Positions 1 to 8,884 are shown, counted from the stretch's first letter. The stretch is DNA of 19,766 nt from JAJPJX01 sp964568355 (GCA_964568355.1 CAZMRK010000786.1:1-19766); one strand, 5' to 3'. The notes: generated by a model not told the origin, from the sequence alone. Translations and numbers: made by a program.

Positions 1-151
1 GGCTCCACCATGGGTTGGAAACTGCCGGCACATTGGCATCCACGCAGAGTTTGCACTGTCCCTTCGCGTAACGCGCAAATGATGCATAATACATTGCCGC
101 CGCCGCGACTACCTGAATAAGGGCACTGTTTGGATTGTGCACTAGTTGCAT
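1..151 (-). CDS. Unidentified partial frame running off the left edge
   Basis: A frame opens with ATG at 151 and stays open to the left edge, giving about 50 residues that begin MQLVHNPNSALIQVV and include an alanine-rich stretch followed by YYASFARYAKGQC. I do not recognise the product. There is no Shine-Dalgarno in front of the ATG, and another reading frame on the same strand is also open through most of the stretch, so this could be chance or part of the decayed sequence that continues from the epimerase remnant to its right. The strand matches the operon. Sequence to the left of the window is needed to tell whether it is a gene. Confidence 0.2.
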   Translation of the reverse strand, partial: MQLVHNPNSALIQVVAAAAMYYASFARYAKGQCKLCVDANVPAVSNPWWS

Positions 152-236
152 TTATTTGAATGAAGCGCCCGCTGACCGTATGGGTCTTTACCGGGTGCGC
201 GACGACCTCCGCGATGGGCTCGCTGGCGCGATTGAG

Positions 237-459
237 CCGCTGCTTGCCCGGCCCAATGCATGACGAACCACATCGAGTCGATTGCATGTCCGGGCATGGC
301 GAACGAACCTTCCGCCGCGTTAAGAGTTGATAGTCCGAAGTGGGTACTCGCGGATGAACCCGTAATCGGGCGAAGCGTAGTGATCCATCACGGCGAGAGC
401 GGAGCGTTCGGGCGCTGCCTCGATCACCGCCTCGCCGTCCGTGGAGGGTTTTGGCCGCT
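237..459 (-). pseudogene. Remnant of an N-acylglucosamine 2-epimerase (AGE) family gene
   Basis: Two frames on the minus strand together resemble the middle of an AGE-family sugar 2-epimerase (family members epimerise N-acylglucosamine, cellobiose or mannobiose). The first frame reads EAVIEAAPERSALAVMDHYA followed by SPDYGFIREY, then hits a stop at 322-320. The second frame resumes at about 325 with EGSFAMPGHAIDSMWFVMHW, where PGHxIxxxWF is the family's conserved motif. The spacing between the two parts suits one ancestral gene with a frameshift. Family members run to about 400 residues, so most of both ends is missing. It lies directly downstream of the URO-D-like gene in the same orientation, so it may once have been the last gene of the operon. 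The assignment rests on recalled motifs only. Confidence 0.5.
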
Positions 460-1632
460 TCAGTAGGCGGCGCCTTCCATAGCCGTTTCCACGTATGCCG
501 CGACGTTCTCGACAGGCGTGCCGTACTCCAGAAAATCGACCGGTTGCATAATGAATCCACCGCCGGGCCTGCCGGCTTTCATCGCCGCTGCGGTCGCTGC
601 GCGAACGTCGTCCACGCTGCCGCCCTGCAGCACATTCACCTGATCGATGCCGCTTAGAATCACGTACGCGCCGCCCACCGTTGCTTTCACCTGTGACAGA
701 TCCGAATCGCCGAGCGGCGGCGGGGAAAACGGCTCAACCATGCGCACGCCGAGTTGCTTGTAGGACTCCACCAATTTCATTGCCTGGCCGCAGTTGTGGT
801 ACATCGCCGGGCGGCCGTTGCGCTGTACGAAATTGATGTACTTTTTCTCAAAAGGAAGAACGTAGCACTCGTAGTTCGCTCTCCCCATAAACCCGCCGGG
901 GACGTTCCCACCCACACAATGTACGTCCGGCCCTGCGTCGTCGATCGCCGCGGTGTAATCGAGAATTCGCTCCATGGCGAAGTTCATGAGCTTTTCATAA
1001 TAGGGATAGTCCACGCGGAACAGGCTGTAGAGCACGTCGTGGTCGATCAGCAGCGACGCGTTGTTGAACGGACCGTGCGGCGTCCACGAGCCGAGGATGC
1101 CATCCTCTCCCAGAGCCGCCTTGATGCGCTGGACTCGCTGCCGGACCTGCTCCTTCCAGGACTCCGGCATGCGCGGCTCGTAGCGGATAGCTATATCCAG
1201 ATCCCGTTCGCACTGCACCGGCTTGCGCGTACACGCAAAGACGAAGGTACCCGGCCTAACCTCGGTGGTGGAGAAGTCCTGGGTCAGTTCGCCGGCCGGA
1301 GTTCGTATCGTCGAGCGCTCGATCCGTGTGTTGCCGTGCTGGATCTGCTCGGTGCGGACTTCCCACTCGGCCGTCTGCTGCGCGACATTCAGCCCGCCCA
1401 TGTGGATGAAGAGCGGATCGTTCACGCCGTACAGCATGCGGACGAAGACGTCGGCCCCGAACTGTTTCTGTAGTTCGATCACCTTCAATTGGGCGCGCTC
1501 GTGATCCTGGAAATCGATCTCAGGGCACATTTGATTCAGAAAATGCCCACCATCGCAGATGAACAGGGTCACCGGCACGCGGTCCGGCATTTCGCCGCGG
1601 ATGACTCTCAGAAACCGTTCCCGCGATGTCAT
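460..1632 (-). CDS. URO-D-like (uroporphyrinogen decarboxylase family) protein, probable methyltransferase type
   Basis: This is a 390-residue protein starting MTSRERFLRVIRGEMPDRVP, the usual opening of URO-D superfamily proteins that are not HemE. The frame extends further upstream, but that part is a shadow of the transporter; the true ATG (1632-1630) overlaps the transporter's TGA as ATGA. The family includes HemE and the zinc-dependent methyltransferases of the MtaA/MtbA type. H279 and C281 in YHNCGQ match the HxC zinc-ligand pair of the methyltransferase branch. The second cysteine expected near the C-terminus is absent; the equivalent segment reads QPVDFLEYGTPVENV. No signal peptide is visible, so it is cytoplasmic. 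It is the last intact gene of the operon and translationally coupled to the sugar porter, so a role in sugar or methoxyl metabolism is more likely than haem synthesis. The substrate is unknown. Confidence 0.85.
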   Translation of the reverse strand: MTSRERFLRVIRGEMPDRVPVTLFICDGGHFLNQMCPEIDFQDHERAQLKVIELQKQFGADVFVRMLYGVNDPLFIHMGGLNVAQQTAEWEVRTEQIQHGNTRIERSTIRTPAGELTQDFSTTEVRPGTFVFACTRKPVQCERDLDIAIRYEPRMPESWKEQVRQRVQRIKAALGEDGILGSWTPHGPFNNASLLIDHDVLYSLFRVDYPYYEKLMNFAMERILDYTAAIDDAGPDVHCVGGNVPGGFMGRANYECYVLPFEKKYINFVQRNGRPAMYHNCGQAMKLVESYKQLGVRMVEPFSPPPLGDSDLSQVKATVGGAYVILSGIDQVNVLQGGSVDDVRAATAAAMKAGRPGGGFIMQPVDFLEYGTPVENVAAYVETAMEGAAY

Positions 1633-3020
1633 GCGAAATCCTTTTCGATTTGCTCCAGCGTCTTGTTCTTCGTTTCCGGAATCCACCGCCGGATGAACTC
1701 GAAACCTCCGAGGCAGATTCCCCCGTACAGCCAGAACGTGCCCGCCGGGCTCATCGCGCGGTTGAACTGCGGGAACGTAAAGGTCAGGATGAAACACGCA
1801 ATCCAGAGCGCGGAGACCGCCACTGACACCGCGGCCCCGCGGATCCGGTTGGGGAAGATCTCGGCGATCAGCACCCAGACTACTGGCGCCAGCGACATGG
1901 CATAGCATCCGATCGCAGCCAGCGTCAGGGTCAGAACGAAGATCCCGGTAAGGCCCGTGCGATAGGCAAAACCGAGCAATATATGGATGAGGCCGGTCCC
2001 CGCAAATCCCACCAGCATCAACGGACGCCGGCCCACGCGGTCCACGGTGGCGATCGCCACCAGCGTGCACACCAAGTTGATGGCGCCGGTGATCACGATA
2101 TTGAATAGAATATCGCTGACTCCGTACCCGGCGTTGCGGTAAATCTCTTCAGCATAGTTGAAGATCACGTTGATTCCGCTCCACTGCTGCAGCACCGCCA
2201 GCACTACTCCGAGGAACACCACTTTCGAGTTGCCGCGCGTGAACATGTCGTTCCAGCGCGGACGCGCGCGGCCAGTCCGCAACAGGCTGCTTTCGATTTC
2301 CTGCAGCGCCTCGGCGCCGTAGCTCTCGCCACCGACGCGGGCCAAGACGCGCCGCGCCCGCTCTTGGCGCCCGTTCTTCACCAGCCAGCGAGGAGTTTCC
2401 GGGACCAGCAGCGCCGACAGGAAGAATACCAGCGACGGAACGGCGACCGCCGTGAACATCCAGCGCCACGCGAATTGCCCGTTCCACGATAGCCGGATCA
2501 TCTCGGCGGTGGCTTGATCCGGCACCTTTTCGGCAATCAGCCAATTGACAATCTGCGCCGCCAGAATTCCAACCACAATCGTGAACTGGTTCAACGCTAC
2601 CAGACGGCCGCGCCACTGAGCCGGACTGATCTCGGCAATGTACACCGGTGAAATGCCGGACGCCATGCCGATAGCGACCCCGCCCAGGATGCGCCAGGAG
2701 ACGAATGCGGTAAACGTCGCCGCCCACCCGGTCAAAACGGATGAGACGGCGAAAAGAATCGCGGAGAGCAGGAGGCCTTTCTTGCGCCCAAACCGGTCGC
2801 TGATCCAACCCGAGATCATGGATCCGAGCAGGCACCCCAGCAGCGCACAACTATTCGCCCAGCCGATCAGCGCCTCGCTATTCAGCCGGAAAAACTTCTC
2901 GAAGAACGGCTTGGCGCCGCCGATGACCACCCAGTCATAGCCGAACAGCAACCCGCCCAGCGCTCCGATGGCAGAGATCGTCAGGACATAGCGCAGATCG
3001 GGCTTGGTGCGCAGTCCCAC
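1629..3020 (-). CDS. MFS sugar porter (sugar:H+ symporter family)
   Basis: This is a twelve-helix major facilitator of the sugar porter family, 463 residues from the chosen start. Diagnostic motifs in order are GGLLFGYD in helix 1, GWISDRFGRKKG in loop 2-3, VPETPRWL after helix 6, QQWSGINVIFNYAEEIY in helix 7, DRVGRRPL in loop 8-9, PVVWVLIAEIFPNRIRG in helix 10, and IPETKNKTLEQIE at the C-terminus. I chose GTG at 3020, 13 nt after the alpha-galactosidase stop, because it leaves about 12 residues before helix 1 as in XylE-type porters. An ATG at 3101 would overlap the upstream gene by 68 nt and add a non-conserved tail. The protein sits in the inner membrane. Its place after GH27 and the mutarotase-like gene suggests uptake of the released monosaccharide, presumably galactose. 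Substrate specificity cannot be read from the sequence. Confidence 0.93.
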   Translation of the reverse strand: MGLRTKPDLRYVLTISAIGALGGLLFGYDWVVIGGAKPFFEKFFRLNSEALIGWANSCALLGCLLGSMISGWISDRFGRKKGLLLSAILFAVSSVLTGWAATFTAFVSWRILGGVAIGMASGISPVYIAEISPAQWRGRLVALNQFTIVVGILAAQIVNWLIAEKVPDQATAEMIRLSWNGQFAWRWMFTAVAVPSLVFFLSALLVPETPRWLVKNGRQERARRVLARVGGESYGAEALQEIESSLLRTGRARPRWNDMFTRGNSKVVFLGVVLAVLQQWSGINVIFNYAEEIYRNAGYGVSDILFNIVITGAINLVCTLVAIATVDRVGRRPLMLVGFAGTGLIHILLGFAYRTGLTGIFVLTLTLAAIGCYAMSLAPVVWVLIAEIFPNRIRGAAVSVAVSALWIACFILTFTFPQFNRAMSPAGTFWLYGGICLGGFEFIRRWIPETKNKTLEQIEKDFA

Positions 3021-3033
3021 GCCCGTACCGCCG

Positions 3034-4593
3034 CTATCGATGCGCACGCGCGCTCCGGACGCTGGAGAGCCGGACCAGTGACACCCCGTGTGGTGCGACA
3101 ACCGCGGAATACGTACCTGCCGCGGTGCCGATATCTTTCTGGCGCCAGACGTCGCGAATCCGCTGCCGGCCCGCGATTTTCAGGTCGTCCCAGCTCACCA
3201 CGATGGTCCGCGGAGCTTTCGTCAGGTTGAACAACCCGATGGACACCGAGCCATCCTCAAGCGGTTTTGCAAGAACGTACTCTTCCTTGGTCTGGTGCAC
3301 GATCCGCCCCTGCTTGCCCAAAGGATCCTGGTCGATATCGATCACTTCGGCGTTGCACAGCACGTTCAGGGTGAAATCGTCCAGGCGGCCCATATCGCCC
3401 GAATAGAAGAGCGGCGATGCCATCAACGCCCACATGGACATATAAGTGTACTGCTCGTCGGCGGTCAGATCCCTCAGGCGCGATGGTGCGTCCCGGTTGT
3501 GGTTGTCGCCGATGTAGCCGATGAGGATGTAATCCGGGTCGTTCCATTTTCCCGGCCCCGCGTATTCAAAGTGAGCCGCATTGCTGAAGGCAATGCTGTA
3601 GAACCCAGGAAGTTCGGTGTCCTTGACCGCTCCCAGGTCGCCGGTAGTGCGCCAGGCATGGCCGCCGACGTCGCCGCCCCACTTCCAGACCTCGTTCCGG
3701 CCGTACTGGCAGAGATTGAACAGCATGTCGCGACTCTGGTCGTGCACCAGCTTGCCCATCAGCCGGTATGGCTTCTGCGCTTCCTCCAGAGAAGCGTTCG
3801 GGGCGATCCGCCCGTAACTGCACCAGTCGTACTTGAGGAAGTCGAAGCCCCACGCCGCGAACTGACGCGCGTCGGCTTCCTCGTGTTGGTAGGCCCCTTC
3901 GTACCTGGCGCACGTCAGAGGTCCGGGTGAAGTGTAGATCCCCGCCTTGAGGCCTTTACTGTGGATGTAATCGGTCAGCGCTTTCATATCCGGGAAGTTG
4001 TGGTTGGAGAGGATGTTCCCCGAGGCGGATCGCGGCTCCCCGCCGATCGCAGGATCGTCCGCTCCCGGCCTTACCATCCAGCAATCGTCGATGTTGACGT
4101 ACTCGTAGCCGACGTCGGCCATGCCGGAGGAGACGAGCGTATCGGCGGCCTCGCGCATCAGCTTGTCCGTGATGCGATTGTAATGCGTATACCAGTCGTT
4201 CCAACCCATGGGTGGAGTCAGCGCCAACGTGTCACCCACCACGAGCTTAAAGCCGCGGATGCTCTTGCCTTTCGGATTGGAGGCGCGAAACGTGATCGGG
4301 TACTCTCCGTTTTTCGATGGGGCTTCGCCGGACACAATGCCGGTGGCCGGATCGAGCTGGAGCGACGCCGGCAGCCCCTGGGCGGAGAAGTGGATCGGAC
4401 GCGTTCCGGTACACGGGATGCGATACAGGAACGGCCGCCCCGGGCGCGCTCCGTATACTTTTGGTCCGTGGATAGCGGGCGCCGGTCCGGGTTTCGGGGT
4501 CAGAATAGGCTTTGCGCCCTCCTGCGCGACAGCCGGAGAACACGCGGCCAGCACAAATGCCGTCGTGATACTGCGAATTTGCGAAGATCTCAT
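3034..4593 (-). CDS. Exported GH27 alpha-galactosidase with N-terminal NEW1/He_PIG domain
   Basis: This is a 519-residue enzyme that removes terminal alpha-linked galactose. A signal sequence at residues 1-24 ends AVAQ; it also contains LAAC, which fits a lipobox, so it could be a lipoprotein. Next come a NEW1/He_PIG-type immunoglobulin-like segment (about 30-120; GPKVYGARPGRPFLYRIP), the GH27 barrel (about 125-410) and a C-terminal beta-sandwich. Barrel landmarks are PPMGWNDW, the DDCW strand, the nucleophile D256 in FLKYDWC, and WNDPD (352-354), which carries the acid/base aspartate. The start is ATG 4593, with GGAGG at 4602-4598 four bases upstream and an ATGA overlap with the preceding gene; an earlier ATG at 4662 lies inside that gene and has no such site. 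Related GH27 enzymes include alpha-N-acetylgalactosaminidases and beta-L-arabinopyranosidases, so the exact sugar is inferred. Confidence 0.93.
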   Translation of the reverse strand: MRSSQIRSITTAFVLAACSPAVAQEGAKPILTPKPGPAPAIHGPKVYGARPGRPFLYRIPCTGTRPIHFSAQGLPASLQLDPATGIVSGEAPSKNGEYPITFRASNPKGKSIRGFKLVVGDTLALTPPMGWNDWYTHYNRITDKLMREAADTLVSSGMADVGYEYVNIDDCWMVRPGADDPAIGGEPRSASGNILSNHNFPDMKALTDYIHSKGLKAGIYTSPGPLTCARYEGAYQHEEADARQFAAWGFDFLKYDWCSYGRIAPNASLEEAQKPYRLMGKLVHDQSRDMLFNLCQYGRNEVWKWGGDVGGHAWRTTGDLGAVKDTELPGFYSIAFSNAAHFEYAGPGKWNDPDYILIGYIGDNHNRDAPSRLRDLTADEQYTYMSMWALMASPLFYSGDMGRLDDFTLNVLCNAEVIDIDQDPLGKQGRIVHQTKEEYVLAKPLEDGSVSIGLFNLTKAPRTIVVSWDDLKIAGRQRIRDVWRQKDIGTAAGTYSAVVAPHGVSLVRLSSVRSARAHR

Positions 4594-5528
4594 ATGGCCT
4601 CCGTGAGACGGATATCGAAGTTCCAACAGCGCCCGCCCGAGGCGGGCAGGTGATTTCTGCAAATCCCGGTCAGGCTATCGGTCATATCGCTGGCCGGCTC
4701 GATGGCAAGGTGCGTGCAGCCGTGCCAGCCGCCATGCGTTAACCACAGTCCCAGGTGCGGAATCTCGCCGGGGTCGAACCGGAACTCGAGGCGCTCGGCG
4801 CCACGGCAGAGCGCACTCCACCCTTCGCTGAGCCCAACGAAACCGGCGAACAGCTTCACGAAACTTCCCGGTGGACCGTCGCCGACCCGGTCGAGCCGGA
4901 CGCCGGGCCGCGGAGCCGGCCACCCCCAGGTTCCCGTGGCTGCCAGACCTGGATAGCCTTGGCTCGTAGCCACGTGAACGCGGCAAATGGACGGCGGCAG
5001 TTCCAAGCGGTCGCCGCTCTCCACGGAGATCAGCGGATGAAAAGCCCACAGATAGGGCATCGCCTCCCTTGCCGGATTGTCGATGCGGTAGTCGAAGTGA
5101 GCCATCGGGCCGTCGAGGCGGATCGACCGGCTCAAATGCAGGCCTGAGACAGGGAGGCGCACAAACGTGCGGATGCACCCGTCCCGAAAGGCGGATTCGT
5201 CGATCTCCCAACGTGCCGTCCATGCCTCTCCATGGTCCGGAAGCTTCCTGCCCAAGACGGTACAGGCGGCGATCGTCGGAACACACTCCACTGCTCCCGT
5301 GAGCGGTCCACGCTCGAACGGGTCGCCCCAGCGGTTCTTGAACAGGGCGCCCGACGGACGCCATAGCCACTCCCGCCCGGAACGCGCCGAGCGCAGGCTG
5401 CAGATATTGGCGCCGAGTTCCGGAACCACCACGAGTTCGAGTTCCTCCGTCCGCAAGCCGAATGCGGCAAAGCCGTCGCGGCGCGTAGTGAACGGCCCGG
5501 CGAGCCGGTCACAGGCGCTATCGCACAT
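4590..5528 (-). CDS. Aldose 1-epimerase-like (galactose mutarotase superfamily) protein
   Basis: This is a 312-residue protein of the galactose-mutarotase fold. Landmarks are the early strand LELVVVPELGANICSL (about 29-45), LPDHGEAW with H99 (the PDHG motif of aldose epimerases), WAFHPLI with H164 as the second histidine, and E277 in HLAIEPASDM as a candidate catalytic glutamate. The length is close to the 310-350 typical of the family. The start is ATG 5528, overlapping the DUF5107-TPR gene by 11 nt; the frame extends further upstream only as a shadow of that gene. A G-rich stretch (CGGGGGC) just before the ATG may serve as ribosome site. No signal peptide is visible. Next to a galactosidase and a sugar porter, a cytoplasmic mutarotase interconverting alpha- and beta-galactose is the simplest reading. 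Activity on a different or modified sugar is possible. Confidence 0.82.
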   Translation of the reverse strand: MCDSACDRLAGPFTTRRDGFAAFGLRTEELELVVVPELGANICSLRSARSGREWLWRPSGALFKNRWGDPFERGPLTGAVECVPTIAACTVLGRKLPDHGEAWTARWEIDESAFRDGCIRTFVRLPVSGLHLSRSIRLDGPMAHFDYRIDNPAREAMPYLWAFHPLISVESGDRLELPPSICRVHVATSQGYPGLAATGTWGWPAPRPGVRLDRVGDGPPGSFVKLFAGFVGLSEGWSALCRGAERLEFRFDPGEIPHLGLWLTHGGWHGCTHLAIEPASDMTDSLTGICRNHLPASGGRCWNFDIRLTEAI

Positions 5529-8500
5529 TGCGCCCCCGAGCCTCGATCCCGGCCAACAAATCCGACGCCCGCGCGTGGCTGGCGTCCATCGCCAGCACCT
5601 GAGCCAGGCGCCCACGCGCCCGCGCCTCCCGGCCGAGCGCCAGCTCTGCCTGCGCCTGCAGAAACCGCGCGGCAATCGTGCGCCGCCGTTGCAGATCATC
5701 GTCGAACACCAGCATATCCGGCAGCGAAGTCGCAAAGTAGTCCACGCGGGCCGGAGTCCGCAGCAGTTCGTCCGCCTTCTCCAGCAGCTTGCGCAGGAAC
5801 TTTTGGGCTTCGGCCTTTCTTCCCAGTTCCCGCAGGGCCAGGGCGTGGAAGCAGTCGTTCTCGAGAATGCCGTTACGGGCGGCTTTCCGCCACCAGCGCC
5901 TTGCCCCAGCCGCGTCGCCAACCTCCCGGCAAGCCACGCCCAGCCAGTAGTAGACTTCCCGCTTGTCCGCCAGCAGATGCCACGCTTCGCCCAGGCTTTC
6001 GGGTGGTGCGAGGGCCCCGCCGATCAGGCGCACGGCTTCGGCGGGATCGCCCATCTTCAGTGCCGCGCGCCCGAGCGCGAGGCAGGTGCGCACGTACTGC
6101 TCCAGCGCCTGCCCTTCGCCGCCCTCCCATGGCTGAAAGCGGCGCGAGTCGAGGATGGCACGGGCCTGCTCGTGCTTTCCCGTCTGGTTCAGCAGTGCGG
6201 TGTACTCCAGCGAAAGGTCGTCGCGCAGAGCAACGAGACTGGAGAACCGCTTCAGTTGCGCCAGCCGGCGAGCCGGCGCTTCACCCGTGCGCTTCCAGAG
6301 TTGGTCGCGTTCGTACAAGACGCGCGCGTCACCGGGATTCGCGCGCAGAGCCCGGTCGAACGCCCGGCGGGCTTTTCGCGGATCGCGCAGCACATTGAAA
6401 TAACCGATCCCCAGATTCCTCCACACGACGGAATACGAGGGATCCAGGCGCGCCGCCTCCTCCCAAAGCGCGATGGCTTCGCGGTGGCGCCGCCTCCCGT
6501 ACAGCAGAGTTCCCAGATAATAGGGCGCCCGGGGATCACGGGGATCGGCACGGCGCGCGTTTTCCAGAATCGCGATCTCTTCCAGGCGGTTGGGGAAGCA
6601 ATAATCGGGCCGGGTACGGCGCGCTTTGGAATAGCATGCAGCCGCTTTGGAAGCCGCCCCCATACGCGCCCGCAGGTGACCGAGCGTGTACCAAACCATG
6701 GGCCCGGAGCCATCGCTGGACTGCATGTCCGCCGCCTCCAGAACGGCAACCGCATCGGAGAACTGCCCGGCGCGAACAAAGTCGAGAGCGAGGTCCAGGC
6801 GGGTCTGGTTGTCGCAATTCAGCGGGCATCCGGCGAGGTGGCGTGCCCAATCGTCGAGCGGGTCAAGGGCCAGCGTCGCTTCGAGGAGAGCGCTTGCCTC
6901 CTCCTCACGACCAAAGCGGCGAAGAGCAATCGCTTTCAGGTTTCGCGCCTTCAGATGATCGGTATTCAGCCGGAGCGCGCGGTCGAGATGATCGAGAGCC
7001 GCGCTCCAGTCGCCGCGCGCCGCGTCCAACTCGGCTATGGCGTGGTATCCGGCGGCCTGCCACGCCTGGTTCCAGGTGGCCTTGTAGAAAGCCGCGTAGG
7101 CTTGTTCATCCTCTCCCAGGTAGCGCAGCGCCACGCCGAGGTTGAAGTACGGCTCGCCGTCGTAGGGGTTCGGATTGCGCCGTGTGAGCGTGGCCACCGC
7201 ACGCCGGAAGCGCTCCGCAGCGGCGGCAAATTCGCCGCGGCGCAGGTGCCACCGGCCCATCGCATTGTTGCAGCGCGAATCGGCGGGATCGCGGCGCAGG
7301 GCTTCGCGCCAGTAATCCTCGGGATATCGGGTGGCGTGCCGGTACTGTTCCAAGTGGAGCCCGGTGAGATACAGCTCATCGCTCGACGGGATTTCACGCG
7401 GCAAAGGCGGCTCGCTCGCCGGAGGCGGAACGGCAGTCTTGCTCTCGGCCGCCGGAGTGTAGCGGATCAACTCCCGGCCGTCGTTGGCGCGGACCACCAG
7501 CGTCAGGTCCGTTTCCTTCGTCCCGCGGGAAACAGCGTATTCTTCGACGAAAGGAACTTCCGGGCGGAGATCGCGTGGCCACATCGCCTGCCGCGCACCG
7601 CGGCGCAGAAGTTCCACCTGGGACCCCGGAAACGCCGAGGAAGCGCACACGCCGATCCGCACGCGCCCCCTGGCCGCGCGCAGGCTCAGCGCCGCGTCGA
7701 GATTCGCCGCCATGGCGGGCCCGATCTGGCGGATCGGATACCAGAACTGGCTGAAGGTTTTTGTCTCTCCGGGGGCGAGGAACGAGAAGTCGGGCTGGTT
7801 GTCCGTGTAGACGCCGGCCATCAGCTCGATGTACGGCCCGTCTTCGTCCGTCAGGTGGCGGTCCCACGCATAACCGAAGTCGTGATTGCCCCAGGTCCAC
7901 TGCTTCTTGCCGGGCGAGATGTGATGATTCGCCACGTGGACGAGGCCAGCCGCGCGGGCATGGTCGTATCCGCCGAAGAAGTCCTGCTGCGATCCCATGG
8001 CCATGTAGCTGGTCGGCACGGGGATGTTGGCATACCAGCTGAGGTCGTCGGCCGGGTAGTCGCCGGGCGGCACGAACTGCCGCGGCGCCTCATTCTCCGG
8101 CACGCCGCGTTTGCCGCGGCTGCGATAGTCAACACCGTAATAGATGCCGGTGCACGCGGGATAGCCGCTCATCGCGCGCCGGGCGTGGTCGGCGACATAA
8201 TGCACGTCCGGCGGGAAGAACGATTGGTAGCGCTCGTGAACGCGGACGCCGGCGTTGGCCCACCAGAGATAGGTTTGCGGAAACGGCGTGCCGTTATAGA
8301 GGCGGACCTTCAGTTCCAAGAAAGCCTTCCCCGGATGCAGGCAGACGCCGTGCATGCCCTTCAGCCGGTTCATGGGATCATAATCGCCGCACCAGACGGT
8401 GCGCGAGCCGTCCGCTTCCTCTTCAATATAGGTGCGGACGGGCATGAAGGTGGCAGGGCGGTGGTGCTGGGGCCAGTTGAACTCGACGCCGCCGGAGATC

Positions 8501-8871
8501 CATGGCCCGGCCAGCCCGACCAGTGCCGGCTTGATCACGTTCTGGCGGTAGAAGAAGTCGTAGCCGTTGATCTTGTCAAGCCCCACATGGATGCGGCCAC
8601 CGATCTCCGGCAGCACCATCAGGCGCAGGAACTCATTTTCCAGGTGCAGAGCTTTCCAGGCCCGGTCCGTCTTGTCGCCAGAGATGCGGTCCGTGAACGG
8701 CAGCGGGTAGACGCAACCGCTGCTCCCCTGGTAGACGCGTTTCTCCAGGAACATCGGGTTGCGGTCCGGCGACAGCGGCTCGTAGGTGGGGATGACCACC
8801 GGTTGAGACCAGGCTTTGACACTCCCCGTTTGGCCCGCGGGCGCACCGGGTAATTCGAAAGATCGAGGCAT
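5518..8871 (-). CDS. DUF5107 domain protein with long TPR array
   Basis: This is an 1117-residue protein. Residues about 20-340 match the DUF5107 pattern: IPTYEP, NPMFLEKRVYQGSSG, HLENEFLRLMVLPEIGGRIH, GYDFFYRQ, GPWISGGVEFNWPQHHRP, WWANAG, GKRGVPENEAP and WTWGNHDFG. A beta-rich middle (about 345-510) follows, then helix-turn-helix repeats from about 520 to the end with TPR signatures such as PYFNLGVALRYLGEDEQAYA, APYYLGTLLYGRRRHREAIA and VVWRNLGIGYFN. The first domain has the look of a galactose-mutarotase-like beta-sandwich. No signal peptide is visible, so it is probably cytoplasmic. DUF5107 proteins have no function I know of. The TPR array suggests protein contacts or a large substrate platform. 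The start at 8871 has no clear Shine-Dalgarno, but the conserved sequence begins by residue 20, so it cannot lie far downstream. Confidence 0.85.
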   Translation of the reverse strand: MPRSFELPGAPAGQTGSVKAWSQPVVIPTYEPLSPDRNPMFLEKRVYQGSSGCVYPLPFTDRISGDKTDRAWKALHLENEFLRLMVLPEIGGRIHVGLDKINGYDFFYRQNVIKPALVGLAGPWISGGVEFNWPQHHRPATFMPVRTYIEEEADGSRTVWCGDYDPMNRLKGMHGVCLHPGKAFLELKVRLYNGTPFPQTYLWWANAGVRVHERYQSFFPPDVHYVADHARRAMSGYPACTGIYYGVDYRSRGKRGVPENEAPRQFVPPGDYPADDLSWYANIPVPTSYMAMGSQQDFFGGYDHARAAGLVHVANHHISPGKKQWTWGNHDFGYAWDRHLTDEDGPYIELMAGVYTDNQPDFSFLAPGETKTFSQFWYPIRQIGPAMAANLDAALSLRAARGRVRIGVCASSAFPGSQVELLRRGARQAMWPRDLRPEVPFVEEYAVSRGTKETDLTLVVRANDGRELIRYTPAAESKTAVPPPASEPPLPREIPSSDELYLTGLHLEQYRHATRYPEDYWREALRRDPADSRCNNAMGRWHLRRGEFAAAAERFRRAVATLTRRNPNPYDGEPYFNLGVALRYLGEDEQAYAAFYKATWNQAWQAAGYHAIAELDAARGDWSAALDHLDRALRLNTDHLKARNLKAIALRRFGREEEASALLEATLALDPLDDWARHLAGCPLNCDNQTRLDLALDFVRAGQFSDAVAVLEAADMQSSDGSGPMVWYTLGHLRARMGAASKAAACYSKARRTRPDYCFPNRLEEIAILENARRADPRDPRAPYYLGTLLYGRRRHREAIALWEEAARLDPSYSVVWRNLGIGYFNVLRDPRKARRAFDRALRANPGDARVLYERDQLWKRTGEAPARRLAQLKRFSSLVALRDDLSLEYTALLNQTGKHEQARAILDSRRFQPWEGGEGQALEQYVRTCLALGRAALKMGDPAEAVRLIGGALAPPESLGEAWHLLADKREVYYWLGVACREVGDAAGARRWWRKAARNGILENDCFHALALRELGRKAEAQKFLRKLLEKADELLRTPARVDYFATSLPDMLVFDDDLQRRRTIAARFLQAQAELALGREARARGRLAQVLAMDASHARASDLLAGIEARGRNVR

Positions 8872-8884
8872 AGTATCAGTAACC

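Noticed and set aside
1633..2070. Upstream extension of the URO-D-like frame to an ATG at 2070
   Set aside because: The extra 146 residues are an out-of-frame reading of the transporter; family similarity starts at the ATG at 1632.
5167..8853. A 1228-residue open frame on the plus strand opposite the DUF5107-TPR gene
   Set aside because: It is the antisense shadow of a GC-rich gene. Its translation is rich in Arg, Gly, Ala and Val without motifs, while the minus strand shows clear DUF5107 and TPR patterns.
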